A DNA stretch of 64,000 nucleotides from Rhodococcus sp. OK519 (lineage in GTDB: Bacteria > Actinomycetota > Actinomycetes > Mycobacteriales > Mycobacteriaceae): positions 1-64,000 of the forward strand of contig NZ_QAOW01000004.1 of assembly GCF_003051005.1 (NCBI RefSeq), written 5' to 3'. Each line of letters opens with the position of its first letter. Position 1 is the stretch's first letter. Shown one piece after another: positions 10,885-19,643 of the stretch. The position numbers were made by a program, and so were the translations under genes. The notes below the pieces were generated by a model. The model searched no databases, had not been told where the DNA came from, and worked only from the letters and a program-made list of their open reading frames with translations.

Positions 10885-11810
10885 CCGCGCTGGGCGGTCT
10901 GATCGACTCGTATCTGGACCACCTGACCGTCGAGCGCGGGGCCGCACGCAACACCCTTTCGTCGTATCGCCGTGACCTCGAACGCTATGCGCGCTTCCTC
11001 GAGGGGCGAGGTATCGATGACGCGCGGTCGGTCAACGAATCCGACGTCAGCGAGTTCGTGGTGGCCCTGCGCAAGGGCGACCCCGACGCCGGGGTCGTGG
11101 CGCTGGCGCCGAGTTCGGCGGCGCGTGCACTGATCGCGGTCCGCGGCCTGCACAGATTCGCGGCCGCCGAGGGGGTGACGACCGGTGACGTCGCGCGGGC
11201 GGTGAAGCCGCCGACGCCGGGCCGACGGCTTCCCAAGTCGCTGCCGCTCGACGATGTGCTCGCGATTCTCGATGCCGCCGGCGGCGACGGTGCCGCGGAC
11301 AACCCGCGCACCCTGCGCGACCGCGCGCTGCTCGAGCTGCTCTACTCGACCGGCGCCCGCATTTCCGAGGCAGTCGGCCTCGACGTCGACGACGTTGACA
11401 CACAGTCCCGTTCGGTGCTGCTGCGCGGCAAGGGCGGCAAGGAACGCGTCGTCCCCATCGGTCGGCCCGCGATCGCCGCGATCGACACCTACCTGGTGCG
11501 GGGCCGTCCCGCGCTGTCGGTGCGGGGCGGGCCTGCACTGTTCCTCAACGTCCGCGGTGGCCGGTTGTCCCGGCAGAGCGCCTGGCAGGTGCTGCACACG
11601 GCCGCCGAGAAGGCCGGCATCGCGGTCGCGGTCTCACCGCACACCCTGAGACATTCGTTCGCGACACATCTGCTCGACGGCGGCGCCGACGTCCGCGTCG
11701 TGCAGGAACTCCTGGGGCACGCCTCGGTGACGACGACGCAGATCTACACCATGGTCACGGTGGGTGCGCTGCGCGAGGTGTGGGCTCAGGCGCATCCCCG
11801 GGCGCGTTGA
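10881..11810 (+). CDS. xerD: tyrosine recombinase XerD
   Basis: 309 residues. The N-terminal SAM-like core-binding domain (~5-95, [22 protein letters not shown]) precedes the catalytic domain. Catalytic residues visible: Arg in YSTGARISE (~160), Lys in [10 protein letters not shown] (~187), His-x-x-Arg in HTLRHSF (~253-256), His in LLGHAS (~278) and the nucleophile Tyr in TQIYTMV (~288). XerD with XerC resolves chromosome dimers at dif near FtsK. Its place in a conserved housekeeping order argues against a mobile-element integrase. ATG 10881 overlaps the preceding stop (ATGA). Confidence 0.95.
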   Translation: MTALGGLIDSYLDHLTVERGAARNTLSSYRRDLERYARFLEGRGIDDARSVNESDVSEFVVALRKGDPDAGVVALAPSSAARALIAVRGLHRFAAAEGVTTGDVARAVKPPTPGRRLPKSLPLDDVLAILDAAGGDGAADNPRTLRDRALLELLYSTGARISEAVGLDVDDVDTQSRSVLLRGKGGKERVVPIGRPAIAAIDTYLVRGRPALSVRGGPALFLNVRGGRLSRQSAWQVLHTAAEKAGIAVAVSPHTLRHSFATHLLDGGADVRVVQELLGHASVTTTQIYTMVTVGALREVWAQAHPRAR

Positions 11811-11909
11811 CAGGTTGCGTGTTGGCAGTCGTTTGAGATCACGAAGCGGTAGCGTTACGGCATCGGACAGCGACAGGATGGGACCGACAGGACAGGGGAA
11901 CATCGGACC

Positions 11910-12839
11910 GTGGTGACACCGCAGCCGCCGGAGGCGGAGCAAGCGCACCCGTATTCCAGGGGCGCGCTGTCGTATGCAGAGAATCTCGAGCCGGTGACGG
12001 ACGCGCCGATGGGCCCGACCGGCCGTCCGCTGCGTGAGGTGCCGGAACCGGGGCCCGTCGCCGCGCACGGACCCGCTCGAATCATCGCGATGTGCAACCA
12101 GAAGGGCGGCGTCGGCAAGACCACGTCGACGATCAACCTGGGCGCCTCACTCGCCCAGTACGGGCGTCGGGTGCTGCTCGTCGACCTCGATCCGCAGGGT
12201 GCATTGTCCGCGGGTCTGGGTGTGGCACATCACGATCTGGATCTCACGGTCCACAACCTGCTGGTGGAGCGGACTTCGATCGACGACGTGCTGATGCGCA
12301 CTCGGATCGAGGGACTGGATCTGCTCCCGAGCAACATCGACCTGTCCGCCGCCGAGATCCAGCTCGTCACCGAGGTGGGCCGCGAGCAGACACTCGGCCG
12401 GGTCCTGCACCCCGTTCTCGACCGCTACGACTACGTCCTCATCGACTGCCAACCGTCGCTGGGCCTGCTGACCGTCAACGCACTCGCGTGCGCCGACAGC
12501 GTGATCATCCCCATGGAGTGCGAGTACTTCTCGCTTCGGGGCCTGGCCCTGCTCAACGACACCGTCGACAAGGTCCGCGACCGGCTCAATCCGCGGCTCG
12601 CCCTCGACGGCATCGTCGTGACGATGTTCGACTCCCGCACCCTGCACGCCCGCGAGGTCATGTCGCGCGTCGTGGAGGTGTTCGGCGACCTCGTGTACGA
12701 CACCGTGATCAACCGCACCGTGCGATTCCCCGAGACCAGCGTCGCGGGGGAGCCGATCGTCACGTGGGCACCGAAGTCCGGTGGTGCCGAGGCCTACCGG
12801 GCATTGGCCCGCGAGGTCATCCACCGCTGCGGCCGGTAG
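11910..12839 (+). CDS. ParA/Soj-type ATPase of the scpAB cluster (Rv1708-type)
   Basis: 309 residues. About 60 residues of Pro/Glu-rich leader precede a deviant Walker A motif KGGVGKTT at ~64-71, with switch motifs LLVDLDPQGALSAG at ~89 and VLIDCQPSLGLLT near 175. The ATPase forms DNA-bound dimers and moves or positions cargo. It is not next to parB; it directly precedes scpA and scpB, so a role beside condensin in chromosome segregation is likely. GTG 11910 follows AGGGGA by 11 bases and GTG 11913 is an alternative. The 99-base upstream gap has a lone TAGCGT at 11850 as the best -10. Confidence 0.9.
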   Translation: MVTPQPPEAEQAHPYSRGALSYAENLEPVTDAPMGPTGRPLREVPEPGPVAAHGPARIIAMCNQKGGVGKTTSTINLGASLAQYGRRVLLVDLDPQGALSAGLGVAHHDLDLTVHNLLVERTSIDDVLMRTRIEGLDLLPSNIDLSAAEIQLVTEVGREQTLGRVLHPVLDRYDYVLIDCQPSLGLLTVNALACADSVIIPMECEYFSLRGLALLNDTVDKVRDRLNPRLALDGIVVTMFDSRTLHAREVMSRVVEVFGDLVYDTVINRTVRFPETSVAGEPIVTWAPKSGGAEAYRALAREVIHRCGR

Positions 12840-12844
12840 CTGCT

Positions 12845-13675
12845 GTGACCACGGACGTCGTAGGGGAAGCGCCACCGGAAGCCGTCGCGGAGGATCCGCC
12901 GGGATTCCGGTTGCGCCTGCGGAACTTCGAGGGTCCGTTCGACCTGTTGCTGACGCTCATCAGCCAGCACCGACTCGACGTCACCGAGGTGGCGCTCGCG
13001 GAGGTCACCGACGAGTTCATCTCGTACATGCGCGGCCTCGGAAGTGACCTGGGGCTGGACCAGACGACCGAGTTCCTGGTGGTGGCCGCGACCCTGCTCG
13101 ATCTGAAGGCGGCCCGATTGCTACCCGCGGGCGAGGTGGACGATACCGAGGATCTGGCACTGCTCGAGGCGCGGGATCTGCTGTTCGCGCGGCTGCTGCA
13201 GTACCGGGCGTACAAGCAGGTGGCGCAGCTGTTCGGTGAACTCGAGTCGGCGGCGCTGCGCCGGTATCCGCGGTCGGTGTCGGTGGAGGACCGCTACGTC
13301 GGGCTGCTTCCGGAAGTACTCCTCGGCGTCGACCCCCTGCAGTTCGCGGAGATTGCCGCTACCGCGTTCCGGCCCCGACCCGTGCCGACGGTGGGACTCG
13401 ATCACCTGCACGTGCCGACGGTGTCGGTGCCGGAACAGGCGGCCAGGATCCTCGAGTTGCTGCAGCAGCACGGCGCCGGGGTGTGGACGTCGTTCGGTGT
13501 GCTCATCGCGGAATGCGACGCCCAGGTTCAGATCGTGGCGCGCTTCCTGGCGCTGCTCGAGCTGTATCGAGAGAAGGCGGTGCTGTTCGAACAGCCCGAG
13601 CCGCTGGGAGACCTCCTGGTGAGCTGGACCGGCGAGGACCGATCCGCACCGGCGAGCGAGGAGGACTACGGATGA
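12845..13675 (+). CDS. scpA: segregation and condensation protein ScpA
   Basis: 276 residues. The kleisin N-terminus FEGPFDLLLTLISQHRLDVTEVALAEVT (residues ~30-58) is the family hallmark, followed by FLVVAATLLDLKAARLLP near 78. A winged-helix C-terminus contacts the SMC head. ScpA bridges the SMC dimer and binds ScpB. GTG 12845 is five bases after the ParA stop, and the stop overlaps the scpB ATG, so the three are one translational unit. Confidence 0.94.
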   Translation: MTTDVVGEAPPEAVAEDPPGFRLRLRNFEGPFDLLLTLISQHRLDVTEVALAEVTDEFISYMRGLGSDLGLDQTTEFLVVAATLLDLKAARLLPAGEVDDTEDLALLEARDLLFARLLQYRAYKQVAQLFGELESAALRRYPRSVSVEDRYVGLLPEVLLGVDPLQFAEIAATAFRPRPVPTVGLDHLHVPTVSVPEQAARILELLQQHGAGVWTSFGVLIAECDAQVQIVARFLALLELYREKAVLFEQPEPLGDLLVSWTGEDRSAPASEEDYG

Positions 13676-14358
13676 CATCCGTCGACACCGACGACCTGGG
13701 CCCGTTCGAGGACGAGTTCACCGAACTGTCCGACGACCGGCTCGCCGCCGCGCTCGAGTCCATGCTGCTGGTCTTGGATACACCCGCAGCCCCGTCGCTA
13801 CTCGCCGACGTCCTCGGAGTTCCGGAAGCACGGGTCGAGACGATGCTGCGGACGATGGCGGCCGGCCTGACCGAGCGGGGGAGCGGCATCGACCTGCGCT
13901 ATGCGGGTGACGGCTGGCGGTTCTACACGCGCACCGAGTTCGCTCCCTACGTCGAGCGTCTGCTGCTCGACGGTGCCCGGTCCAAGCTGACGCGCGCCGC
14001 CCTCGAGACGCTCGCGGTCATCGCGTACCGGCAGCCACTCACCCGCGCACGGATCAGCGCGGTGCGTGGGGTCAATGTCGACGGTGTGATCCGATCGCTG
14101 TCGGCGCGCGGGCTGATCACCGAGGCGGGGCTGGACGCCGACTCGGGGGCAACCACGTATGCCACTACGGAACTGTTCCTCGAGCGCCTCGGACTGGCGT
14201 CACTCACCGATCTCCCACCCCTCGCGCCACTGCTGCCGGACGTAGATGTGATCGATGACATCACCGAGAGTCTCGAAGCCGATCCACGATTTGCGAGAAT
14301 GGACAGGAACGCAGGGCCTGCGCAGCCGCAGGACCCTGAGATCGACACCGAAGATTGA
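13672..14358 (+). CDS. scpB: segregation and condensation protein ScpB
   Basis: 228 residues with two winged-helix domains. The motif LTRAALETLAVIAYRQPLTRARISAVRGVNVDGVIR (residues ~104-140) is diagnostic of ScpB. It binds the middle of ScpA as a dimer in the SMC condensin complex. ATG 13672 overlaps the scpA stop by ATGA, with a near-perfect GAGGAGGA site six bases upstream. Acidic N- and C-terminal tails are present. Confidence 0.94.
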   Translation: MTSVDTDDLGPFEDEFTELSDDRLAAALESMLLVLDTPAAPSLLADVLGVPEARVETMLRTMAAGLTERGSGIDLRYAGDGWRFYTRTEFAPYVERLLLDGARSKLTRAALETLAVIAYRQPLTRARISAVRGVNVDGVIRSLSARGLITEAGLDADSGATTYATTELFLERLGLASLTDLPPLAPLLPDVDVIDDITESLEADPRFARMDRNAGPAQPQDPEIDTED

Positions 14359-14371
14359 CAGGAAACAAAAA

Positions 14372-15361
14372 GTGAACAAGCCCGCTCGCCGTGATGGCAC
14401 ACCGGACCGCAAGACCAGGCAGCCTGCCAAGCCCTCCAAGGGCGCGAAGCCCGCAAAGAGCACTGCCCGCACCGAAGCTGGGAGCAACCAGCTGAACAAG
14501 CGGGGCAAGCCGAAGTCGGTCAAGCCCCAGCGCGCCCAGACTCAGGCGCAGAATCCGAAGATCAGCAACGCGAAGCCCGCGAAGCATCAGTACGCCGATG
14601 TCGACCGCGATCTCGAGCCCATGAAGGGCGACGGCGTGCGACTCCAGAAGGTGCTCGCGCAGGCCGGAGTCGCCTCCCGCCGCGCCGCCGAGGAGCTCAT
14701 CGACCAGGGCCGCGTCGAGGTCGGCGGCCGCATCGTCCGCGAGCAGGGCCTGCGTGTCGACCCGGAGAACGCTGTCGTCCGCGTCGACGGAATCCGGGTC
14801 GTCGTCAAGAAGGACCTCGTCCACATCGCACTGAACAAGCCCCGTGGCTGGCAGTCGACGATGTCCGACGATCTGGGCCGTCCCTGCATCGGCGACATCG
14901 TCTCCGAGCGCGTCTCGGCCGGTCAGCGCCTCTTCCACGTCGGCCGGCTCGATGCCGACACCGAGGGGCTGATCCTGCTCACCAATGACGGCGACCTGGC
15001 GCACCGGCTGATGCACCCGTCGTTCGAGGTGCCGAAGACGTACCTGGCCACCGTGCAGGGTGTGGTGGACCGCAACGTCGGCAAGGCGCTCAAGGCCGGT
15101 GTCGAACTCGACGACGGCCCCGCCAGCGTGGACTCGTTCGCTGTGATGGACATCAACGGCGGCAAGTCGCTCGTGAAGATCGTCCTGCACGAGGGTCGGA
15201 AGCACATCGTGCGTCGTATCCTCGACGCCGTCGGACATCCGGTGGTGCGTCTGGTCCGCACCGACATCGGCGCCGTCGCCCTCGGCGACGGGCGTCCCGG
15301 CACCCTGCGTGTCCTCGGCCGCGGCGAGGTCGGCGGCCTCTACGGGGCGGTCGGCCTGTGA
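14372..15361 (+). CDS. rluB: 23S rRNA pseudouridine synthase RluB family
   Basis: 329 residues. Residues 1-85 are a Lys/Pro/Gln-rich basic extension ([16 protein letters not shown]-like repeats) that is probably disordered and binds RNA. An S4 domain starts near 88 ([21 protein letters not shown]), and the pseudouridine synthase domain has the catalytic Asp in [17 protein letters not shown] (~193). The family modifies U2605 of 23S rRNA. GTG 14372 has AGGAAA six bases upstream. The extended tail is longer than in E. coli RluB. The stop overlaps the cmk start. Confidence 0.92.
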   Translation: MNKPARRDGTPDRKTRQPAKPSKGAKPAKSTARTEAGSNQLNKRGKPKSVKPQRAQTQAQNPKISNAKPAKHQYADVDRDLEPMKGDGVRLQKVLAQAGVASRRAAEELIDQGRVEVGGRIVREQGLRVDPENAVVRVDGIRVVVKKDLVHIALNKPRGWQSTMSDDLGRPCIGDIVSERVSAGQRLFHVGRLDADTEGLILLTNDGDLAHRLMHPSFEVPKTYLATVQGVVDRNVGKALKAGVELDDGPASVDSFAVMDINGGKSLVKIVLHEGRKHIVRRILDAVGHPVVRLVRTDIGAVALGDGRPGTLRVLGRGEVGGLYGAVGL

Positions 15362-16050
15362 CGGACCAGGCCGCGCTGGCCGTCGCGATCGACGGCCCGT
15401 CGGGCACCGGCAAGTCCAGCGTGTCGCGCCGGGTGGCGACGGCCCTGGGCGCCCGCTACCTCGACACCGGTGCGATGTACCGCATCGCGACGCTGCACGT
15501 GCTGCGCCGCGGTGTCGACGTGTCGGATCCGGTCGCGATCGCGGAGGCGACGGCTTCGCTGCCGCTGACGATCGGGACCGATCCGGCGACGGACGGCGTC
15601 CAGCTCGACGGCGAGGACGTCACCGACGAGATCCGCGGCGCGGCCGTCACCCAGGCGGTGTCCGCGGTGTCCGCGGTCCCCGAGGTGCGGGCGTTCCTGG
15701 TGGATCTGCAGCGCCGCATCGTCGAGCAGGCTGGTCGAATCGTCGTCGAGGGACGCGACATCGGTACCGTCGTACTCCCGGATGCGGACGTGAAGATCTT
15801 CCTGACCGCCTCCGCGGAGGCGCGGGCCACGCGACGCAACGCCCAGAACGTCGCGGAAGGCCGCGGTGACGACTTCGCCGCCGTCCTCACCGACGTGCAG
15901 CGTCGCGACCACCTCGACTCCACCCGCGCGGTGTCTCCACTGCGCCCGGCGGAGGACTCGGTGACGGTGGATACGAGCGAACTGGGAATCGAAGACGTGA
16001 TCGGCAGGTTGCTGCTGGTGGTAGGCGACAGAACTGGAGCAGTGCAGTGA
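15358..16050 (+). CDS. cmk: cytidylate kinase
   Basis: 230 residues. The P-loop GPSGTGKSS is at ~12-20, [12 protein letters not shown] at ~37 is the CMP-binding motif, [28 protein letters not shown] near 125 is the conserved core, and [19 protein letters not shown] near 180 is the C-terminal family block. It phosphorylates CMP and dCMP. GTG 15358 overlaps the rluB stop (GTGA), and its own stop overlaps der. It complements pyrG earlier in the run in supplying cytidine nucleotides. Confidence 0.95.
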   Translation: MTDQAALAVAIDGPSGTGKSSVSRRVATALGARYLDTGAMYRIATLHVLRRGVDVSDPVAIAEATASLPLTIGTDPATDGVQLDGEDVTDEIRGAAVTQAVSAVSAVPEVRAFLVDLQRRIVEQAGRIVVEGRDIGTVVLPDADVKIFLTASAEARATRRNAQNVAEGRGDDFAAVLTDVQRRDHLDSTRAVSPLRPAEDSVTVDTSELGIEDVIGRLLLVVGDRTGAVQ

Positions 16051-17489
16051 CCGACGGTATTTCCGGAGATTCCACGGCGATCGAGTACGCCGGAGACGGC
16101 ATCTGGAGTGAGGAATCCGACTGGGACCTCACCGATCTCCTCGATGGCGAAGACCCCGAGGAGCACATCGCCGTACCGACCCTGGCTGTGGTCGGACGCC
16201 CGAACGTCGGCAAGTCGACGCTCGTCAACCGCATCATCGGCCGTCGCGAGGCGGTCGTCGAGGACATCCCCGGTGTGACGCGTGACCGCGTGTCGTACGA
16301 CGCCAACTGGGCCGGCCGCCGGTTCATGGTGCAGGACACCGGCGGCTGGGAGCCCGACGCCAAGGGGCTGCAGCAGGCGGTGGCGCGTCAGGCCGAGCTG
16401 GCGATGAAGACCGCGGATGCGATCCTGCTCGTGGTCGACGCCGTCGTCGGTGCGACCGCGACCGACGAGGCCGCGGCGCGCGTTCTGCGACGGTCGAAGA
16501 CACCGGTGATCCTGGTCGCCAACAAGGTCGACGACGGCCGCACAGAGTCCGAGGCGGCCGCATTGTGGTCGCTGGGCCTCGGCGAGCCGTACGCGGTCAG
16601 TGCGACCCACGGCCGCGGTACCGGTGACCTGCTCGACGAGGTCCTGCGAGTTCTGCCGGAGACGCCCCGTGAGGGCACCGGCGGTGAGGGCCCGCGACGT
16701 GTCGCGCTGGTCGGCAAGCCCAACGTCGGCAAGTCCAGTCTGATCAACAAGCTGTCGGGCGACGAGCGTTCGGTGGTGCACGACGTCGCGGGCACCACGG
16801 TCGATCCCGTCGACTCGCTCGTCGAACTGGGCGACAAGGTGTGGAAGTTCATCGACACCGCCGGCCTGCGCAAGAAGGTCAACCACGCCAGCGGTCACGA
16901 GTTCTACGCGTCGCTGCGGACCAAGGGTGCGATCGAGGCTGCCGAGGTCGCGATCCTGCTGATCGATGCCTCGAAGCCGATCACCGAGCAGGACCTGCGC
17001 GTCCTGAGTCTGGTGGCAGAGACGGGCCGTGCGCTGGTAATCGCGTACAACAAGTGGGATCTGGTCGACGAGGACCGGCGTCTGATGCTCGAGAAGGAGA
17101 TCGACCGCGAACTGGTCCGCGTGCCGTGGGCGCAGCGGGTCAACATCTCGGCACAGACCGGTCGCGCCGTCCAGAAGCTCGTCCCGGCGCTCGAAACGGC
17201 CCTGGAGTCGTGGGACAAGCGCATCCCGACCGGACGCCTCAACAACTGGCTCAAGGAAGTGGTGGCTGCGACGCCGCCGCCGATGCGTGGCGGACGCCTG
17301 CCCCGCATCATGTTCGCGACCCAGGCCAGCACCCGCCCGCCGACGTTCGTGCTCTTCACGAGCGGCTTCCTCGAGGCCGGCTACCGCCGGTTCCTCGAGC
17401 GTCGCCTGCGTGAGGAGTTCGGCTTCGACGGCAGCCCCGTCCGCATCTCGGTGCGTGTGCGGGAGAAGCGGGACCGCAACAAGCGCTGA
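16047..17489 (+). CDS. der: ribosome assembly GTPase Der (EngA)
   Basis: 480 residues with two tandem GTPase domains. The first has [10 protein letters not shown] near residue 50, DTGGWE near 97 and NKVDDG near 158; the second has [10 protein letters not shown] near 222, DTAGLRKK near 270 and NKWDLV near 335. A KH-like C-terminal domain starts near 385 ([14 protein letters not shown], then [11 protein letters not shown]). Der acts in 50S subunit maturation. About 40 acidic residues precede the first domain. It ends the first + strand block; a structured 80-base region follows. Confidence 0.96.
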   Translation: MTDGISGDSTAIEYAGDGIWSEESDWDLTDLLDGEDPEEHIAVPTLAVVGRPNVGKSTLVNRIIGRREAVVEDIPGVTRDRVSYDANWAGRRFMVQDTGGWEPDAKGLQQAVARQAELAMKTADAILLVVDAVVGATATDEAAARVLRRSKTPVILVANKVDDGRTESEAAALWSLGLGEPYAVSATHGRGTGDLLDEVLRVLPETPREGTGGEGPRRVALVGKPNVGKSSLINKLSGDERSVVHDVAGTTVDPVDSLVELGDKVWKFIDTAGLRKKVNHASGHEFYASLRTKGAIEAAEVAILLIDASKPITEQDLRVLSLVAETGRALVIAYNKWDLVDEDRRLMLEKEIDRELVRVPWAQRVNISAQTGRAVQKLVPALETALESWDKRIPTGRLNNWLKEVVAATPPPMRGGRLPRIMFATQASTRPPTFVLFTSGFLEAGYRRFLERRLREEFGFDGSPVRISVRVREKRDRNKR

Positions 17490-17499
17490 TCGTGCGTGA

Positions 17500-17573
17500 C
17501 CGCACGGGTTCTGCCGGAGTCGCACAGCAATTCGATACGGATTCGCTGTGCGACGATCCCAGGACCCGTGCGG
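17500..17573. terminator. nested inverted repeat after der
   Basis: CCGCACGGGT at 17500-17509 pairs exactly with ACCCGTGCGG at 17564-17573, and inside it TCGCACAGC at 17520-17528 pairs with GCTGTGCGA at 17545-17553. The two stems are separated by short bulges, giving a long composite hairpin that starts 11 bases after the der stop. No T run follows. It may end the long operon or be the remnant of a repeat element. Confidence 0.45.
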
Positions 17574-17614
17574 TGCAGCGTCCGAGATGGCGAAAGTGGG
17601 CGCTGACCAGTCGA

Positions 17615-17643
17615 TTCGCTTTCCGGAGCGACACTGTTGTAAT
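17615..17643 (+). promoter_or_regulatory. probable tRNA-Pro promoter
   Basis: TTCGCT at 17615-17620, a 17-base spacer and TGTAAT at 17638-17643 place a transcript start near 17650, about 23 bases before the mature tRNA. The -10 is good, the -35 weak. Confidence 0.4.
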
Positions 17644-17672
17644 CTTCTGTGGCGCCCGAACGAGGGCGTGGA

Positions 17673-17746
<74 letters not shown>

Positions 17747-17753
17747 CCGAGAG

Positions 17754-17789
17754 AAAGTCCCAGGTGAATGTTTTCACCTGGGACTTTTT
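17754..17789 (+). terminator. tRNA-Pro intrinsic terminator
   Basis: AAAGTCCCAGGTGAA at 17754-17768 pairs with TTCACCTGGGACTTT at 17773-17787 around a 4-base loop, followed by T residues to 17789. This is the strongest classical terminator in the window. Confidence 0.92.
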
Positions 17790-17810
17790 CTGTTTCCGGA
17801 TTGTTTGCGG

Positions 17811-17855
17811 CAGATCTGGATCAGCCAGATCTGGATCAGCCAGATCTGGATCAAT
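17811..17855. repeat. 15-bp tandem repeat, three copies
   Basis: CAGATCTGGATCAGC occurs at 17811-17825 and 17826-17840; a third copy at 17841-17855 differs only in its last two bases. The unit contains the palindrome CCAGATCTGG across the junction. It lies between the tRNA-Pro terminator and the degraded end of the PfpI pseudogene, whose frame runs into it. Confidence 0.9.
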
Positions 17856-18329
17856 GGGGGCCGCTGGCGAGTCGCGCGGCCGCCCTGTCGACGAGCCGAC
17901 CCCGAAACCGTTGCATCGCTGCAATGGTGTTCGTGACCTCGCCTGGGTCGGCGTCGGGACGTCGTGGCGAGCCGGCATCGAACGGCGGGGCCGGGTCGTA
18001 TTCGATGGCCAGCTGGATGCTCACACGCTGGTCACGTAGCGGGCGCCGCGGGCCTGCCGACGCAGGAAGTCGAGCATCGTCGCATCCTCGAACAGCACGA
18101 AGGCGCCTTGACCTCCGGGGACGAACAGCACGTCGGCCTGCGGGGCGTCGTCGAGCGTCGCGGTCGGCAGGATCGCGAAACCCGCGTCGGTCGGCACCGG
18201 TTCGAGCCGATGCCAGACGAAGTGGACCTCCGTGTCGGGCAGGCGTGAGAACACCTGGGCGGGACCGGTGAGATCGAGTTGAGTGACATCGGGAAACACC
18301 ACGCACACGATGCGGACTGGCTGGCTCAT
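17851..18329 (-). pseudogene. DJ-1/PfpI family protein (isonitrile hydratase-like), internal deletion and frameshift
   Basis: From ATG 18329 the first frame encodes a normal N-terminal half of the family (VRIVCVVFPDVTQLDLTGPAQ, then DVLFVPGGQGAF) up to GARYVTSV, then a stop at 18021-18023. At that point a second frame takes over with SIQLAIEYDPAPPFDAGSP and about 30 more residues, which is the family C-terminus. In intact members the segment between these parts holds the nucleophile elbow (TSVCTG) and about 75-80 further residues; all of that is missing. The coding capacity is therefore about 100 + 50 residues in two frames, without the catalytic Cys. The remaining sequence is little decayed, so the loss looks recent. 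Confidence 0.85.
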
Positions 18330-18378
18330 CCGTTCATCGTTGCCGCACCGGACGATCCGCGCGTCGGAATCGGCCGTG

Positions 18379-18603
18379 CTAGCTGTCGTCCGAACCTTCG
18401 CACAGATGACCGATCGCGTCGGACCAGATCGGGAACGTCTCGACCAGGTCGCGTGATCCGCCTGTCACCTTCCAGACGCCCCAATGCCCGGCGTGGTCTC
18501 CCGCATCGATCTTGCGGACCGCCCAGGGCGCGGGGATCCGATCACGACGGATCGGGAGACCGAGAAGCCGACGCATCGCGTCGTAGGGGATCGGATCGCT
18601 CAT
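18379..18603 (-). CDS. small Trp-rich hypothetical protein
   Basis: 74 residues, no family recognised. It is soluble, with basic N-terminal half (MRRLLGLPIRRDRIPAPWAVRK) and a Trp/Gly-rich stretch HAGHWGVWKVTGG that may form a small beta domain. The start ATG 18603 lies five bases after the stop of the lipoprotein gene on the same strand, so both are probably one transcript. Codon use (third position mostly G/C) supports coding. Function unknown. Confidence 0.6.
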   Translation of the reverse strand: MSDPIPYDAMRRLLGLPIRRDRIPAPWAVRKIDAGDHAGHWGVWKVTGGSRDLVETFPIWSDAIGHLCEGSDDS

Positions 18604-18608
18604 TGCGC

Positions 18609-19109
18609 TCAGGCGAACTCGGGGCAGTACGAGACGGTCGCGGCTCCCAGCACATTCGTGACCTCGGGCGCCGTGTAGCGGTCGTCGTGCCGGTAGTCGG
18701 CGGTGACGTCGGACTTGCTCTGCCCGCGGTAGAGCGCGTTGCACATCGACAGGCCGAGACGGATCTGTTCGCTTTCCGACTTCTCCATCAGTGTGAACTC
18801 GGTGATGTACGAGAGGAAGAGCAGATCCTGGCTGCTGAGTTCCGTGCTCGGTTCGAGCGAGTTCACCTGTGTCGATGCGACTTCGGCGGAGGTGGTCGTG
18901 GAGGCACGGGCTCGTGCGGTCGGCGAATCGTCGGTGACGTCGACCACAGCGGGCGGTGTGGTGTGTGGGGCGGTGGCTGCGACGGGTTGCGGCGCGGCGC
19001 GGGAGATGACGACAGGTTCGCCGTCGGTCGGTGTGCTGCTGCACCCCGTGAGGATCAGAACCGAGGTGGAGAGGGCGGAGAAGAAACCGAGACGAGCCGA
19101 GCGAATCAC
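18609..19109 (-). CDS. DUF732-domain lipoprotein
   Basis: 166 residues. A type II signal peptide has the lipobox LILTGC with Cys at about 23, so the mature protein is membrane-anchored outside. A Thr/Pro/Ala-rich linker (~30-95) follows. The C-terminal ~75 residues match DUF732: FLSYITEF, LGLSMCNALYRGQS and NVLGAATVSYCPEFA, with two cysteines likely to form a disulfide. DUF732 proteins are abundant in mycolic-acid bacteria and have no known activity. The start is GTG 19109; no strong ribosome site is seen. Confidence 0.8.
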   Translation of the reverse strand: MIRSARLGFFSALSTSVLILTGCSSTPTDGEPVVISRAAPQPVAATAPHTTPPAVVDVTDDSPTARARASTTTSAEVASTQVNSLEPSTELSSQDLLFLSYITEFTLMEKSESEQIRLGLSMCNALYRGQSKSDVTADYRHDDRYTAPEVTNVLGAATVSYCPEFA

Positions 19110-19172
19110 GATGCGGGATCTTTCCCTATCCGTCCGACAGATTCGATTTCGGGGGCGGCATCGTCGCAGTTG

Positions 19173-19643
19173 TCAGTTCAGGTTGGCGTCCGGGCGGACG
19201 ACGGGCATGACGATTTCGGTGCGTGGATCGGCGACGTCGGGGTCGTCGAGATAGCACTCCCACGCCTCCCCGACAGTGACGAATCCGTGCTCGGTGATCC
19301 ATGACGTCAGCGCGATGTACGCGGGTTCGACACTGTCGTAGGCGCCGACGTGCAGCGTGGTGACCGCGGGACCCGCCGGCAACGACGTCGGCTCGACCCT
19401 CCCGGTCGTCTCGATCGCCCGCGTGAGGGGGAATCCGGCTTCGATGTTCCACGAACCGCCCGGCAGGGGACGGTATCTCGCGAACGGTGGACCGGCGAGA
19501 CGGATTCCGGACTCTTCCGCGGCCGCGACGACCTGCCGGAACGCCCCACCGATGAACCCGGCGATGTCCTCGACCGGGACGTCGCCACACACCGCCGCCG
19601 CGGGCTGTTCGTCTCGTTCCTCGAGCCGGATGTGGTAGTTCAT
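19173..19643 (-). CDS. GyrI-like / effector-binding-domain protein
   Basis: 156 residues with the SOUL/AraC effector-binding fold: MNYHIRLEERDEQPAAAVCG opening, GPPFARYRPLPGGSWNIEAGFPL in the middle, VTTLHVGAYDSVEPAYIALTSWI and GEAWECYLDDP at the end. Stand-alone members (GyrI-like) bind small molecules or hydrolyse xenobiotics; conserved Glu and Trp near the end (EAWECY) fit a ligand pocket. It lacks a DNA-binding domain. ATG 19643 overlaps the stop of the secreted protein gene (ATGA), so the two are co-translated; an upstream in-frame start at 19664 is less likely. Confidence 0.78.
   Translation of the reverse strand: MNYHIRLEERDEQPAAAVCGDVPVEDIAGFIGGAFRQVVAAAEESGIRLAGPPFARYRPLPGGSWNIEAGFPLTRAIETTGRVEPTSLPAGPAVTTLHVGAYDSVEPAYIALTSWITEHGFVTVGEAWECYLDDPDVADPRTEIVMPVVRPDANLN

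Noticed and set aside
10881-11810. Tyrosine recombinase as sign of an integrated element
   Set aside because: It is XerD in its conserved housekeeping position, with no att sites or phage genes around.
11910-12839. ParA as sign of a plasmid or replication origin
   Set aside because: It is coupled to scpA and scpB, not to parB or a rep gene; no DnaA-box cluster was seen.
15456-17525. 689-codon minus strand frame opposite cmk and der
   Set aside because: Both + strand genes have all catalytic motifs; the minus frame has none.
17811-17855. Short direct repeats considered as a CRISPR array
   Set aside because: Units are contiguous with no spacers, only 15 bp and three copies, and no cas gene is nearby.
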